Below are positions 7,566-17,600 of a stretch of 64,000 nucleotides of DNA, piece after piece. Where the stretch lies: positions 1 to 64,000 of the forward strand of contig JAMIIV010000004.1 of the NCBI GenBank assembly GCA_035913415.1. Reading direction: 5' to 3'. Source of the stretch: UBA5070 sp035913415 (GTDB lineage: Bacteria > Fibrobacterota > Fibrobacteria > UBA5070). Under the pieces are notes generated by a model. It did no database searches. It was not told where the DNA came from and saw only the letters and a list, made by a program, of their open reading frames with translations. Within the stretch, counting starts at the first letter, position 1, and every line of letters begins with the position of its first letter. A program made the translations under genes and the position numbers.

Positions 7566-9917
7566 TCAGAGAGCCTTGGGATGCTCGCGAACGATCTTGA
7601 GCTCTGCCAGATCGCGTGCCCGTTGCAGCAAGTCGTGTCGCGTATAGCGGAACCAGTTCCCACGAAGTCGACCAACGACATCCATGGGGCGCAACAGGGG
7701 GATCCACTCTGGTTCGAAGCGTAGAACGTGGAAGGATGTTGTATCGGTTGGGTCCGGCTCGATGCCGGTAAGTGCTGCAGAAAGCTCGTGCCGAGGATGC
7801 TCCTCGATGGTCGGAGCGATGTGGAAGAGGCCATGGATACGGCGTAACCCGGGTTGGCCTGGAACGGGAACCACCGCCGCCAGATACCGGACCTTCCTCA
7901 AGCGCTTGAGGCTTGGTCCACCACTGACGCGTGTGTGGTACCCGGTAGCCGTCCCATCCCGGAATCGCTGGTAGTAGTCCGGGGATCGCGCAAGGCCTTG
8001 GCGATCGGACAAGGGCACCAGCAGGAGATCCTCATCGTGGTACTCCAAGCCCGTCACAGGGATTCGGACGTTCTCTTTTGCCAGCAACGTGGCCGGATCG
8101 AGGTGTTCCTCGGGATCCGTCATGTCCAAGCCGAGTGCGGTACGCAGATGTTCGCGCAACCAGCGGTCGTGTCCCGGTGTCGGGAGAAGCGGAAAGGCGC
8201 CGATGCCGACCTCTTCGATCGCGGAATCGTACGGGTTACTGGGCGTGCTCTGGTCGAAGACGCCCGGGTAGAGGGCGTAGGCCCCGACGACGGGGCGACT
8301 CTTCTCGTCGTTCTTCGTCTCGCGCAGGATCAGGGCATCGCGATAGCGGTGCATTTGGTCGAGGGCATCGGGAGGGACGAGAGGCTGCGATTCCGAACGA
8401 GTATCGTCTCGATCATCCTGGAAGGTTTTCACGCGGTACTTCGCATCGAAGATCCACAGGAGTCGATGGCCATCCACCCAGGTCGCTTCCAGAACGATGT
8501 CGGGTTTCTGCGACACGGTGTAGCTGTGGATCTTATCGGTTCCTCGTTTCCCGAAGACCGGCTCGTGGGCCACGCGGACCGTGATGCCTGCCTGTTCGTG
8601 GCGCAGAAGGAACGCAGCCCCGAACCCGTTTTCCAGAGATGTTTCCAGTTCGTTTTTCCTGCGGAGCTGGGGCTGCCGGAGGATGGTCTGATCCTGGAAT
8701 CCCAAGCTCCACAGAATTCGGCGCAACTCCAGGAAGCACCACAGTTCGTAGAGCTCGCTGATCTGGCGCATGCCGATGTTCGTGGTGCGTACGTGTGCGA
8801 AGAATTCCAGGTAGTGGCGCAGCTCCAGCCAGGTGCGATACACCGTGCTGTATCCGGCGCGGTTGTGCAAGACGAGCGATTCCTGGCTCAGTCCGTCGAA
8901 ATCGCCCACTGTCCGGAACAAGGGGGATGCCGCCTTGGAGCGCGCTGATCGTTGCCATGCGCGCAATCGAGCGTGGAAGGATTCGGAGACGCCTCCCTGA
9001 CCATTCTGGTCCTTGGCGCAGAGGCCCTTGATGGCGGCTTCGACCTGGCTCAGTCGTGCGGCTACCTGTCCCACGGCGTGTTTCACGAAGCGATTCTCGA
9101 TCGTATCGAAGCTGGATCGGCGCGACTCGACACGGTAGCGCGTTTCCGGGCGGTCCCGCCCGGTGGCCACCTTAGCCTCCAGGCGTGGTGGCATCTTGCC
9201 GCGGATGCGGTCGGCGCGCAGATGGCGCACGTGTTCGTCGAGCCGCTGGTGCGGTGAACGGATCACGGTGCGAATGCCGTGTTCGAATCGCTCCCGCAGC
9301 GCTTCGAACTGCTTGAGCCACAGAAGAAGGAATCGATCCTGCTTCGTGTCGGAGCGCCCCGCCTCGTGGTCGGTGGGAGCGAGGAAGCGGTAGAGCCAAA
9401 GGGGGTATTCCTTTTCCACCGCCTCCGTCAATGCCTTGAGATCCCGTCCATAGTCGAGCTTGAGGGGCCAGATCTGCCAGGTGATGCGGTCGGAGCGCAT
9501 CTGGCCATCGGCTTCCGTGGTGATCTCCAACAGGAACCGGCCGATGTCGTTTCCTGTGCGCAACGAGGCGTGACAGGAGTTGTCGTCGATGTCGAAACCG
9601 TCGTCGATGTCGCGCGACCAGGGGTGGGAGACCCCCCGAAGTTTGGCGCCTTTCAATGCGTGGATGCGCAACAGGTATTGGCGATTCTCGAAGACCAGCG
9701 GAGCGTACTCCACTTCCATCGATCGGAGTTGCTCGTCGGCACCCGGAAAAACCCAGGTTGCGGGAGCTTCGCAGGTCCACCGAGCCAGGGGGAGATTGCT
9801 CCTGTCGCTCAGGGCACGTTTCAGGATTTCGAGGTCGTCCGACGTTGAGGCTCGCCGTGTGCGCAACTCAAGGTGCCAGCGGTCGGTTGTGGCCGAAAAG
9901 ACGAGGATGGATGCCAT
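7566..9917 (-). CDS. DUF2357 / PD-(D/E)XK nuclease, McrC-like partner
   Basis: This 783-residue protein has a DUF2357 N-terminal region and a central helical region (about residues 250-400) with R-x-x-F-D-T-I-E-N-R-F-V-K. A PD-(D/E)XK nuclease core follows: PDIVLE near residue 471 and FDAKYR near 490 supply the acidic and lysine catalytic residues. Proteins of this type pair with McrB-like AAA motors and act as the nuclease subunit of modification-dependent restriction. The McrB-like gene is upstream on the same strand, separated by a degraded gene fragment. The ATG at 9917 is the first start of the frame. The nuclease appears intact. Confidence 0.82.
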   Translation of the reverse strand: MASILVFSATTDRWHLELRTRRASTSDDLEILKRALSDRSNLPLARWTCEAPATWVFPGADEQLRSMEVEYAPLVFENRQYLLRIHALKGAKLRGVSHPWSRDIDDGFDIDDNSCHASLRTGNDIGRFLLEITTEADGQMRSDRITWQIWPLKLDYGRDLKALTEAVEKEYPLWLYRFLAPTDHEAGRSDTKQDRFLLLWLKQFEALRERFEHGIRTVIRSPHQRLDEHVRHLRADRIRGKMPPRLEAKVATGRDRPETRYRVESRRSSFDTIENRFVKHAVGQVAARLSQVEAAIKGLCAKDQNGQGGVSESFHARLRAWQRSARSKAASPLFRTVGDFDGLSQESLVLHNRAGYSTVYRTWLELRHYLEFFAHVRTTNIGMRQISELYELWCFLELRRILWSLGFQDQTILRQPQLRRKNELETSLENGFGAAFLLRHEQAGITVRVAHEPVFGKRGTDKIHSYTVSQKPDIVLEATWVDGHRLLWIFDAKYRVKTFQDDRDDTRSESQPLVPPDALDQMHRYRDALILRETKNDEKSRPVVGAYALYPGVFDQSTPSNPYDSAIEEVGIGAFPLLPTPGHDRWLREHLRTALGLDMTDPEEHLDPATLLAKENVRIPVTGLEYHDEDLLLVPLSDRQGLARSPDYYQRFRDGTATGYHTRVSGGPSLKRLRKVRYLAAVVPVPGQPGLRRIHGLFHIAPTIEEHPRHELSAALTGIEPDPTDTTSFHVLRFEPEWIPLLRPMDVVGRLRGNWFRYTRHDLLQRARDLAELKIVREHPKAL

Positions 9918-9935
9918 GTCAGGTGGCCCTGGCGT

Positions 9936-10082
9936 TCATTGGCCGTTCGTACTCGGAACGTCGCGATGAACAACTTCCCTGCGCCCTGCCTTCTTCGGTC
10001 CGGCGTTCGCGAAGGCCGCGACCCACTCGTGGTGGTTATCGCTCCAGCCTTGCTTGAACTCGATGTGCTGGAATTCCTTCAT
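9936..10082 (-). pseudogene. Fragment of a Schlafen/AlbA_2-type DNA-binding protein
   Basis: The frame from 10082 begins MKEFQHIEFKQGWSDNHHE and continues W-V-A-A-F-A-N-A. This is the start of AlbA_2 (RecG-like or Schlafen-like) proteins, which normally run to several hundred residues. Here the similarity stops after about 33 residues and the frame ends 18 bases before the nuclease start. It is a 5' remnant, probably left by a deletion that fused this site to the DUF2357 gene. Confidence 0.65.
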
Positions 10083-10463
10083 GGGCGGTTCATACGGTTC
10101 GGGTGTGCTCGCGGGTTTGATCGGGAAGATCGCTGTGCGTTCTTGACTTGGGTGTGCCTGGAGGGTATTTTCCCCACAGGACTGGGAAATCTCGGTCGGT
10201 GGCCGCTTCTGGGAAATCTCGGGGGTGGCCATTTCGTTTCATGGCAGGAGAGTCCAAAGCCCAGACTCATCGGCACCGCGAAGGCTTGATGGACCAGGTC
10301 TCGGCGAGTTGGCGATCCTCGCGTTTCCCTCTCGCTTCTGCAATCCAGGCGACATCTCCTCCTCCGTGAACTGCGATCAATTCCCGGATGGATTCTACCC
10401 CCTTCAACGAGGCTATTCATCGGGAGCGATGCGGGAGGGATTCCGTTGGCGCGCTCATTGTAC
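10083..10463. other. Non-coding gap between the McrB-like gene and the AlbA_2 fragment
   Basis: I see no credible gene here. The stretch contains two near-identical 22-23 base direct repeats, at 10183-10205 and 10210-10231, each starting ctgggaaatctcgg and ending ggtggcc. It breaks the otherwise tight spacing of the minus-strand gene train and probably marks a rearrangement scar. Confidence 0.55.
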
Positions 10464-12008
10464 CTATGGCCAGAAGGAGGTGTAGCCGGTCCGGGCGAGG
10501 CGCTTGGCCATGTAATGGAGCTTCTTCTTGGACTTGCTGTCGGGCCACTCCTTGACGCCGATGGCGATCTTGGCCTTTTGCCAAGCTGCGTGGATCAGCG
10601 TGTTCTTGGCCTCGCCGAGCTTGTCGAAGGCCTCATCTGTCGCCAAGGCTTCGCCGTCATACCCGAGCTTATCGGAGTCCCCTTCCAGACGAGGGAGGAG
10701 CTTCATCATCAGGATTCCATCGAGGGCCTCGGCGATCTTTTCCTCGCCCTTGGAGGCTGCGTACAGGAGGGATTCGTTCAGGGTGCGGTAGGCAACACGA
10801 AACGGAGTCTCTGCCATGGCATCGTTCCATGAGTCGATCAGTTCATCCACCTTCTTTTGTATGGAATCCGGCACATCTTTTCCCGTGGTGGAGGTGGAAA
10901 GTACCGCGGAAGCCGGAATCGTTGCGCCATCGGCGAGTTCGATGCCTAAGACGGGATCGACGGAGCGGTCCTCGCGATAGGATTTCGCGATGCCGTGGGG
11001 ATCGAACTCCACCGTGAAGGCGCGATCGAGCACCTTACGCGAAAACGCGTGTGTGGTCTCGTCCATGTTGACGGTGCCGACGACGACCAGGTTCGGAGGC
11101 AGGGGGATGCCAGGCTTGGCGGCACTGCAGAATTTGCCCCAGAGTTCCTTGGCATCAGCATCTGGATTCGCGCCGAGCAAGGCGGAGCGGATCGACTCGA
11201 GCTCGTCTTCCTGTCGGCTTTCGAAGGAGAACAGCGCGTCGCATGCATAGGTGCCCGCATCCCAAGATCGCGATTCCACCACGCTCAGGTAGTCGGCAAA
11301 ATACTGCTCGACGGGAGCGAGGTTCATCTCGTCGAGACACACCCAATGTGGCGTCAGCTGCGCTACCGCGTTAGCAGGGGTGGCGAGAGTTTTTTCGATC
11401 GCCCAGGCGTTCTTCCAAGCCTCGACGAGAAACGCCAGGAACGGCGTCGCGACAAATTTCGGCGCAGATGAAATTCGGCTGGTGTACCCCAGTAGATCCG
11501 AAGGCTCGTGCCAGTCGGGACGGACGGGAATCAGGCAGAGGTTACTTTCGCCGCCGCCAGTTCGCTCCGCGATCCTGCGCACCCATCGCGTCTTACCTGT
11601 GCCCGAGATTCCGGCGAGGATGAGGAAAGGCTTGGGGACGAGAGATCTTGAATGCTGGAAACTGGACACGGGAACTCGGATCTTTGTTTCGGAGTGGGCT
11701 TGATGGAAGTCTTTAAGGTGGCGTAGCGCAGCTGAATAGAAGCCGCTTTCCCAATAGCTCCTTGGCGTGTCCTTGAAAACTCCATTCTGGGTTTTCTGTT
11801 GCTCAGCAACAAATGTGTCCAGCTTTTTCAGATCTGCCGGAGCGCGTAGTGACCAGACCGAGGACGGGGCTTGAATCTTCCCCTCATTGATCAGTTCATC
11901 TAGGATGTCCAGTGCTCGAACATAGGATGAAGCTTTGCCACTACCTTCCTTGTTTGTGGATTTCAGATGCTGGATGAAGTCTGCTCGGATCGAAGATGGA
12001 TCCGACAT
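10464..12008 (-). CDS. McrB-like AAA+ ATPase
   Basis: This 514-residue protein has an N-terminal region (about residues 1-125) of unknown specificity, then an AAA+ motor of McrB type. Walker A (GISGTGKTR) lies near residues 130-138, Walker B (CLDEMNLAPVEQYFADYLS) near 221-239, and the McrB-like sensor segment VGTVNMDETTH near 308-318. In McrBC the motor uses nucleotide hydrolysis to translocate DNA and drive the McrC nuclease; here the partner is probably the DUF2357 protein downstream. The start codon directly abuts the stop of drmC (TAA then ATG, no gap), which ties it physically to the DISARM operon. Confidence 0.85.
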   Translation of the reverse strand: MSDPSSIRADFIQHLKSTNKEGSGKASSYVRALDILDELINEGKIQAPSSVWSLRAPADLKKLDTFVAEQQKTQNGVFKDTPRSYWESGFYSAALRHLKDFHQAHSETKIRVPVSSFQHSRSLVPKPFLILAGISGTGKTRWVRRIAERTGGGESNLCLIPVRPDWHEPSDLLGYTSRISSAPKFVATPFLAFLVEAWKNAWAIEKTLATPANAVAQLTPHWVCLDEMNLAPVEQYFADYLSVVESRSWDAGTYACDALFSFESRQEDELESIRSALLGANPDADAKELWGKFCSAAKPGIPLPPNLVVVGTVNMDETTHAFSRKVLDRAFTVEFDPHGIAKSYREDRSVDPVLGIELADGATIPASAVLSTSTTGKDVPDSIQKKVDELIDSWNDAMAETPFRVAYRTLNESLLYAASKGEEKIAEALDGILMMKLLPRLEGDSDKLGYDGEALATDEAFDKLGEAKNTLIHAAWQKAKIAIGVKEWPDSKSKKKLHYMAKRLARTGYTSFWP

Positions 12009-12773
12009 TTACGTCAACCTTTCAATGGTGCGCGTATCGACCAGAGCGTTGAGATGGTCGTGAAGAATCCCTGGGATGCTTCCTCCAGTGATCAAGACCC
12101 CGGCCTCCATGTTCTTCTCCATTGCATAACCGGTGAGATTTGCGCTGGTGATGAAGCAGGATGTCTTGTCAGCGACAGCGACTTTGGCGTGCACCCGGCC
12201 ATCCACGAAATCACCGACCTTGTCGCGCCATGCATAGAGCTGTGCGCTAGGCACCAAGCCTCGCATCTTGCCAATGACGTCGATATTGATGCTGCCGCCA
12301 TAGTCTTGCGAGGACTCCAGCAGCATAGCGATGGCCACCCCGCGCTCAGCGGAGGCATTCAATGCTTTTACGATGGTCGAAACGTCATACGCAACGAAGC
12401 TGGTAATGAACAGGAGCTGTTCAGCGGAATTGATGACCTGCAGAAGTGCCTGCTCTGTTCGGCGCGCCGATACAAAAGGCGTCGTCGGGCCAGTCCATAC
12501 GAGTTCGGTGGATTGCTCAGAAGCAGCTTTGGCGTAAACGTGGCTAGCGGCGATAAGCATCGATGCCAGTTCATCTGAACCGACATTGGTGTTTTGCCAG
12601 GCTGCCGCGAGCTGTTCGATCACGCTGCTGGCTACCGGGGTGCCGACCACACTCGGCAACACCGTCGCAGCCTTGCTGGCATCAGTTCGACGAACGCGGG
12701 CGGCAACGGCATGCACCTTCTCGGGCGAGACCAGAGAGACCAACGCTGCGATGGCATCCAAGAGTTCATCCAT
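12009..12773 (-). CDS. drmC: DISARM protein DrmC, phospholipase D-like
   Basis: This 254-residue protein carries a single HKD motif (HAKVAVAD near residues 193-200, then SANLTGYAMEKNMEAGVLI), typical of the phospholipase D/nuclease superfamily, which pairs motifs by dimerising. Its size and its position directly after drmB identify it as DrmC of DISARM anti-phage systems. In the described DISARM system DrmC was dispensable for part of the activity. It starts one base after the drmB stop and its own stop abuts the McrB-like gene, so translation is probably coupled on both sides. Confidence 0.88.
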   Translation of the reverse strand: MDELLDAIAALVSLVSPEKVHAVAARVRRTDASKAATVLPSVVGTPVASSVIEQLAAAWQNTNVGSDELASMLIAASHVYAKAASEQSTELVWTGPTTPFVSARRTEQALLQVINSAEQLLFITSFVAYDVSTIVKALNASAERGVAIAMLLESSQDYGGSINIDVIGKMRGLVPSAQLYAWRDKVGDFVDGRVHAKVAVADKTSCFITSANLTGYAMEKNMEAGVLITGGSIPGILHDHLNALVDTRTIERLT

Positions 12774-12774
12774 G

Positions 12775-14640
12775 TCAAAAGCCCTTGAAGAAAGCTGCGT
12801 CGGCGCGTTCGAGTGTTGGTATAAGCAGCGATCGATCCAGATATCGATTGCCCCGCTCGCAAGATGTCTCCGCCACTAAAGAGCATGCATGGCAAGCAGC
12901 CCCATGCAATGAGCGATCTTTTTCGGGGTCATGTTCCGAGCACAGCGGATCTGATGAGCAGATCTTCGAACGATTCAGTGCTTGCTCCAGCAGGCGACCA
13001 AGGTTTTCTGGCTTCCCGAGGTCGACAAGGCCACCCAGCGTGCCGTCAGAATCTGCTGCTGCGGTATAGATGAGGATGCCCGCCTGCGGGCTGTCCCCGG
13101 ATGTATCGGCATAGATGCGTTCACGAATGCTCGCAGCATTGTACCCGCACTCCAGCGCCAGCTCACGAATCAGCAAATGAGACAGGGTGTGCAGCATTGA
13201 ATATCGAATGCCGGGGTAGCCTTCGTTCGGGACGAGATGACGTGAATTGCGCCATCCCTTGTGACCACCACGGAGCATCTGGTCGACCTTCTTCACGCCA
13301 TCCAATGCCTCCCATTTGACGAGCGCGGTTTCGTCGAACTGCACGAAGATCCCTTCGCCGTGAACCTGATTGGCAGGCACCCAATCTGGCTTGCTGCGTG
13401 ACAGGCTGGCCATTTGGGGGCGTTCATTCGGATCGCCAGAAGCTTCGGGTGCTTCGACCCGAGTAAAGCCCAACAAGGCATTCACCTCGCGCAAGCGCTC
13501 AAGGAGCAAGACTCGACTGATATGGCCGCAGAATCCCGGTGGCGTGCCGACCTTCTTGCTCATGAAGTGCGGGTAGTCCGTGGGCGGATTGGCCTCTATC
13601 AGCACATCCCACTCGGGCCCCTTGATGTCGGCTTCCCCCACGATCTCCTGTCCGCCGTCATTACGATGTGCTTCGACGGCCGACCAGATCGTCGCAGTCG
13701 GATACTTGTCGATTCCTGGCAGCGCCCCGGTCTTCTTCAAGGTCTTTACGGTCACCGACACTTCGGTTTCGGATTCGAGTTCATCGAAGAACTCCCAGCC
13801 ATCCTGAATCAGTTGACTGAGCGGGTCTTTGGTCTGGGGGATTGCAAGTGCGGAGAGTGTGATCGGGAACCAGCTGTTCGTGGCGCCCAATAGCACCGCT
13901 CGTGCCTCCTCATTGCATTCGTGGTCAAAGTGGTCGAGGTGCGGATGCCGTCCTCGACACCCGGGCAGATTCTCTTTGCCAGCCTTGCCAAATGCATGCG
14001 CCAAACTTCTTGACGCTTGGCACGTATCGCACTTCACCCACAGATTTTCGGTTTGCAACGATGCGCCACTTTCGAAAAAGCGCAGGGTGCCTTTGCAAGA
14101 ACTGTTGCCGCCATGGACGAAGTAGTGCCAAGGGAAGTCGTCGAGATGGCCGTCACGACAGGCTAGCAGGAAACGCGCAGGAACGGCATCCGCATCTTTG
14201 GATTTTTGATCTCCTTTTGAGCCCGTACAGCTCTTATGAACAAAGCGAGTACGTTCCGGCCGATAGCGATCTTCTTTAACACTAAAGAGACTGTGTTCAA
14301 TTGGCGACAGTAGGCCGCACTTCACACAGCGCATCCAGCGCGGGAATGGCCGGACGGGAACGCCGACATTGGCCTCGGCAGACCAGATATCGTCGAGTTC
14401 ACTCTTCTGGAACGGCGGCATTCGCAGATTCTCAACCTGCGCCCCCAAAACCTTCCGAACGGCAGCGAGCAGCCTAGCCTCTTGAATCGGCTGGCAGCGA
14501 TCCTTTTCCCAGCGATCGATACCAAGCGTCACTACGGAAAGGCTGGGTAGGTCGATCAGTGCACCGGGGCCATACGTCCACAATAATTGACTGGGGCGAA
14601 CTTCGCCGACTGGAGTCTTGTTGTTGATGATCATGTTCAA
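12775..14640 (-). CDS. drmB: DISARM protein DrmB (DUF1998)
   Basis: This 621-residue protein has a cysteine-rich N-terminal half (RCVKCGLL near residue 103; KCDTCQASRS about 100 residues later) and a C-terminal DUF1998 domain. Diagnostic segments are HTLSHLLIRELALECGY near 483, then a zinc-binding-like cluster including DPLCSEHDP and HGAACHACSLVAETSCERGN near 560-600. DUF1998 proteins partner helicases; in DISARM, DrmA and DrmB form the core complex that loads on incoming DNA. The ATG at 14640 overlaps the drmA stop in an ATGA, and drmC follows after one base. Confidence 0.9.
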   Translation of the reverse strand: MNMIINNKTPVGEVRPSQLLWTYGPGALIDLPSLSVVTLGIDRWEKDRCQPIQEARLLAAVRKVLGAQVENLRMPPFQKSELDDIWSAEANVGVPVRPFPRWMRCVKCGLLSPIEHSLFSVKEDRYRPERTRFVHKSCTGSKGDQKSKDADAVPARFLLACRDGHLDDFPWHYFVHGGNSSCKGTLRFFESGASLQTENLWVKCDTCQASRSLAHAFGKAGKENLPGCRGRHPHLDHFDHECNEEARAVLLGATNSWFPITLSALAIPQTKDPLSQLIQDGWEFFDELESETEVSVTVKTLKKTGALPGIDKYPTATIWSAVEAHRNDGGQEIVGEADIKGPEWDVLIEANPPTDYPHFMSKKVGTPPGFCGHISRVLLLERLREVNALLGFTRVEAPEASGDPNERPQMASLSRSKPDWVPANQVHGEGIFVQFDETALVKWEALDGVKKVDQMLRGGHKGWRNSRHLVPNEGYPGIRYSMLHTLSHLLIRELALECGYNAASIRERIYADTSGDSPQAGILIYTAAADSDGTLGGLVDLGKPENLGRLLEQALNRSKICSSDPLCSEHDPEKDRSLHGAACHACSLVAETSCERGNRYLDRSLLIPTLERADAAFFKGF

Positions 14641-17600
14641 TCCTCATCCTTCGTTGCGGGACGAGGCTTCCAATCGTGATCGTCCGTGATATGGCCCGTA
14701 TTCATGATCAGGCGCACGCCGGGCTCGACTTCTCGCATTGACATCGGTACGGTCCAGTTGTCCCAGGCTTGTAGTCCTGGTGACTTGATCAATGCAACGG
14801 TCCTGTCTTTCTCGTGTCCGCGCTTCTCATAAGCCAAAATGCGTCCACCCTTGCTGACTTCTTTCGCCCATTCGTCGGCGCGCTCTTTCAGCTCAGTTTC
14901 AGCCAACTGCTTGCGCGAGTTGTCTTCAGCGACATTGCCTGCGCGTGTCGCCAAAACCTTGATGGCATCGACGATTTCGGCCTGATTGGACATGGTCAGT
15001 TGGCCAGCGCCTTCGTTCGGGCTGAATTCATCGTTCTCCAGACGCATCAGGCTCAGCAACGAGCCTGTCAGACCACGATCCATCGCGCGTGGCGAGAACG
15101 GTGTTACCGACTGCGCCTCGACGTGTTTGTAGAACGTGGCGTGGTAGTGCTCGAAGGTCTCGTAATGGGATAGGTCGCGTGGTCTGGCCCACGTCAGCAC
15201 CGTGCAGACCAAGCCGGGGAAGGAGCGCCCGACACGACTGGTGGCCTGAATGTATTCGGCAGTCCCCTTGGGTTGCCCGTTTACAGCCATCAGGCCGAGT
15301 CGATTCACGTCGACACCCACGGACAGCATGTTGGTCGCCAGCACCACATCGATGGCGCGCGTGTCACCCACTTGCCAGCGGGTCACGTACTTGCCGGTAG
15401 CAGGGTCGAACTCGGACTTGAACTTGACCTCTAGGTTGTCGAGGTACTTGGGAATGTCCTGACTCGATACCCGTGACGTCAGCTCGCGAATGTTGCCGAT
15501 GCTGCGTTGTGCCAGTGCGGGCCGCTCCACCATGCTCATCTGCACCCGGTACGAACGCGTCTGCACATCGTCCTCGGCCAAGCGCTTCATGCCGCCCAAC
15601 TCACGCAGGGAGTTGAAGTAGCCGACCATGGTCATGTAAGGGTCAGCGGGTTCACCAAAGTGGTCGAACAACTCCTGTGCCGCCGTCAAGAATGCGGTGT
15701 AAACGCGGATCAACATCGCAGGGCGTGAACTGCCGGGTGAGCACACCCCGAGGTAACGTCGTCCCGGCTTGTCATTGATTGGGCGTTGTACCGAGAAGAA
15801 ATTGTCTTCCACGTCAAGACCATGCGGTGGGAACACCGAAACACGACGCATGAAGACGTTGTTCACTTGCTCCTTGGCTTTGCGCACCGTTGCCGTGGAG
15901 GCAATGATCTTCGGTTTGACCGTTTTGCCATTGAGCGTCCAGCCGCACAGTTCATCCACGGCGGTCTCATACAAGCCCACCATGGTGCCCAGCGGCCCAC
16001 TGATCAGGTGAAATTCATCCTGGATGATTAAGTCGGGCGGGCGTATCGGGTTGATAGCCTTCACCTTGGAGGAAGGAAAGCCCTTGCCCGCTTGGTGATT
16101 GCCATTGCAATCGGCGCCTTGCCAAAGCAATCCATGGCGCTCGCATTCCTGGCCCACGCGACCAAACAGGGTGCGCACCTGACCACGCCACGCCATCATG
16201 GCGAACTTGTCCACTGTGGCGATCATCATCGTCGGTGGACGGTGGTAGATCTCTTCGTCGACCACCAGCGCCGGAATCCCCGGATGTGGCAATTTGCTGG
16301 ACTTGCCCTTAGAGAAGTCGCAGTGGCCCTTCTTATCGCCGCAGAAGACGAAGGTTCGGTCAGAGATTTTGTCGACCTCAACATCCCGTCCGGGAGCGAT
16401 TTCCGAGCCACACCACGGACAACTGGTGAGCTGCGCGGGTGATGCCGCTCCGGCGTTGTATTTGCCGGGGTTGCGAACATCCTCAATGGCGCGGTGGCTG
16501 TCCTCGGTCGTACCCGGCGTGACCTTGTTGCCAACCCAGAGGCCGATGGTGAAAGGTTCCGTGCCGAGGGACTTGTCACCCTTATCGAGCGCCTTGCGGC
16601 GCAATACTTCCATGGCGCAAATCAATGCTGTGGCACGCTGGAACTGTTGAAGCGTCAGCAAGCGCAGCGTGTAACGCATGATCACGGCCAAACCGCGCGA
16701 GCTGTCAAAGCCACCAAGATTGCCTTGCATGCGCCGGATGGCCATTGTGAATGCCGCCACGCCCAAATAGGCTTCGGTCTTGCCGCCGCCGGTGGGGAAC
16801 CACAGCAGATCGGCGTATGCCTCTACAGGCTCAACGCGATCCGGATGGCTAGGATCTGCCAGTGACGGAATCGAGAGCAGCAGAAAGGCCAACTGGAACG
16901 GACGCCAGCTGCGATTCTTCAGAACATCGAACTTGTCGATGGTGACATCCTCGCCCCGGCGCATGGCCAGCGCGTATTGGCTGCGCACTCGTTGCGTCGC
17001 CATCGCCCGGTTGGCGAACCGGAACGCGGCTAGCGCGTTCTCATTGCCTTTCAGCGTATTGATACCCTGCTGCAGGCGGGTGTGGATCTCCTGGCAGCGG
17101 TCCATCGCTTGTTGCGACTGGGTGTCGTAGCCGGCCACTTCAGTTCCGACACGGGCACGCTGTTCGTCAATCCACGATGAGTAGTCCTTGGTCAGCATGC
17201 TCAAGGCGTCGACCAGTGGGGCGATTTCTAAGCTCGCTAGCCGCTGCATATCAAGCAGGCCACTACTAACCATCTCGCGCATCGCCGGGCGATCGTTTGG
17301 ATCTAACCCGGGCGTCTCTGTTATCTGCACCTCGTACTGCGGCATCACCGTGGTTCGCACCTCGGTGGCCAGCGTCACGTCGTCTGCGGTTTCGGCATGG
17401 ACGGCAACGCCATGGCCCACGGCGAGTTCGACGCGGTTGCGGTAGATCATCTCCAGCGCTTCACGCTCGGGGTCCGTACCGTCTGCGGCCAACACCGGCC
17501 TGCGCCGGAAGATGGCGCGTTTGACGGCATCCTTCTCCGAACGAACGATCAATTCGGGTTGGAACACCCACGCCGTATCGCGGTTGGTGCCAGGTTCTTC

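Noticed and set aside
10079..10420. Minus-strand frame of 113 codons between the McrB-like gene and the nuclease
   Set aside because: It is rich in R, S and P with no motif. It overlaps the better supported AlbA_2 start in another frame.
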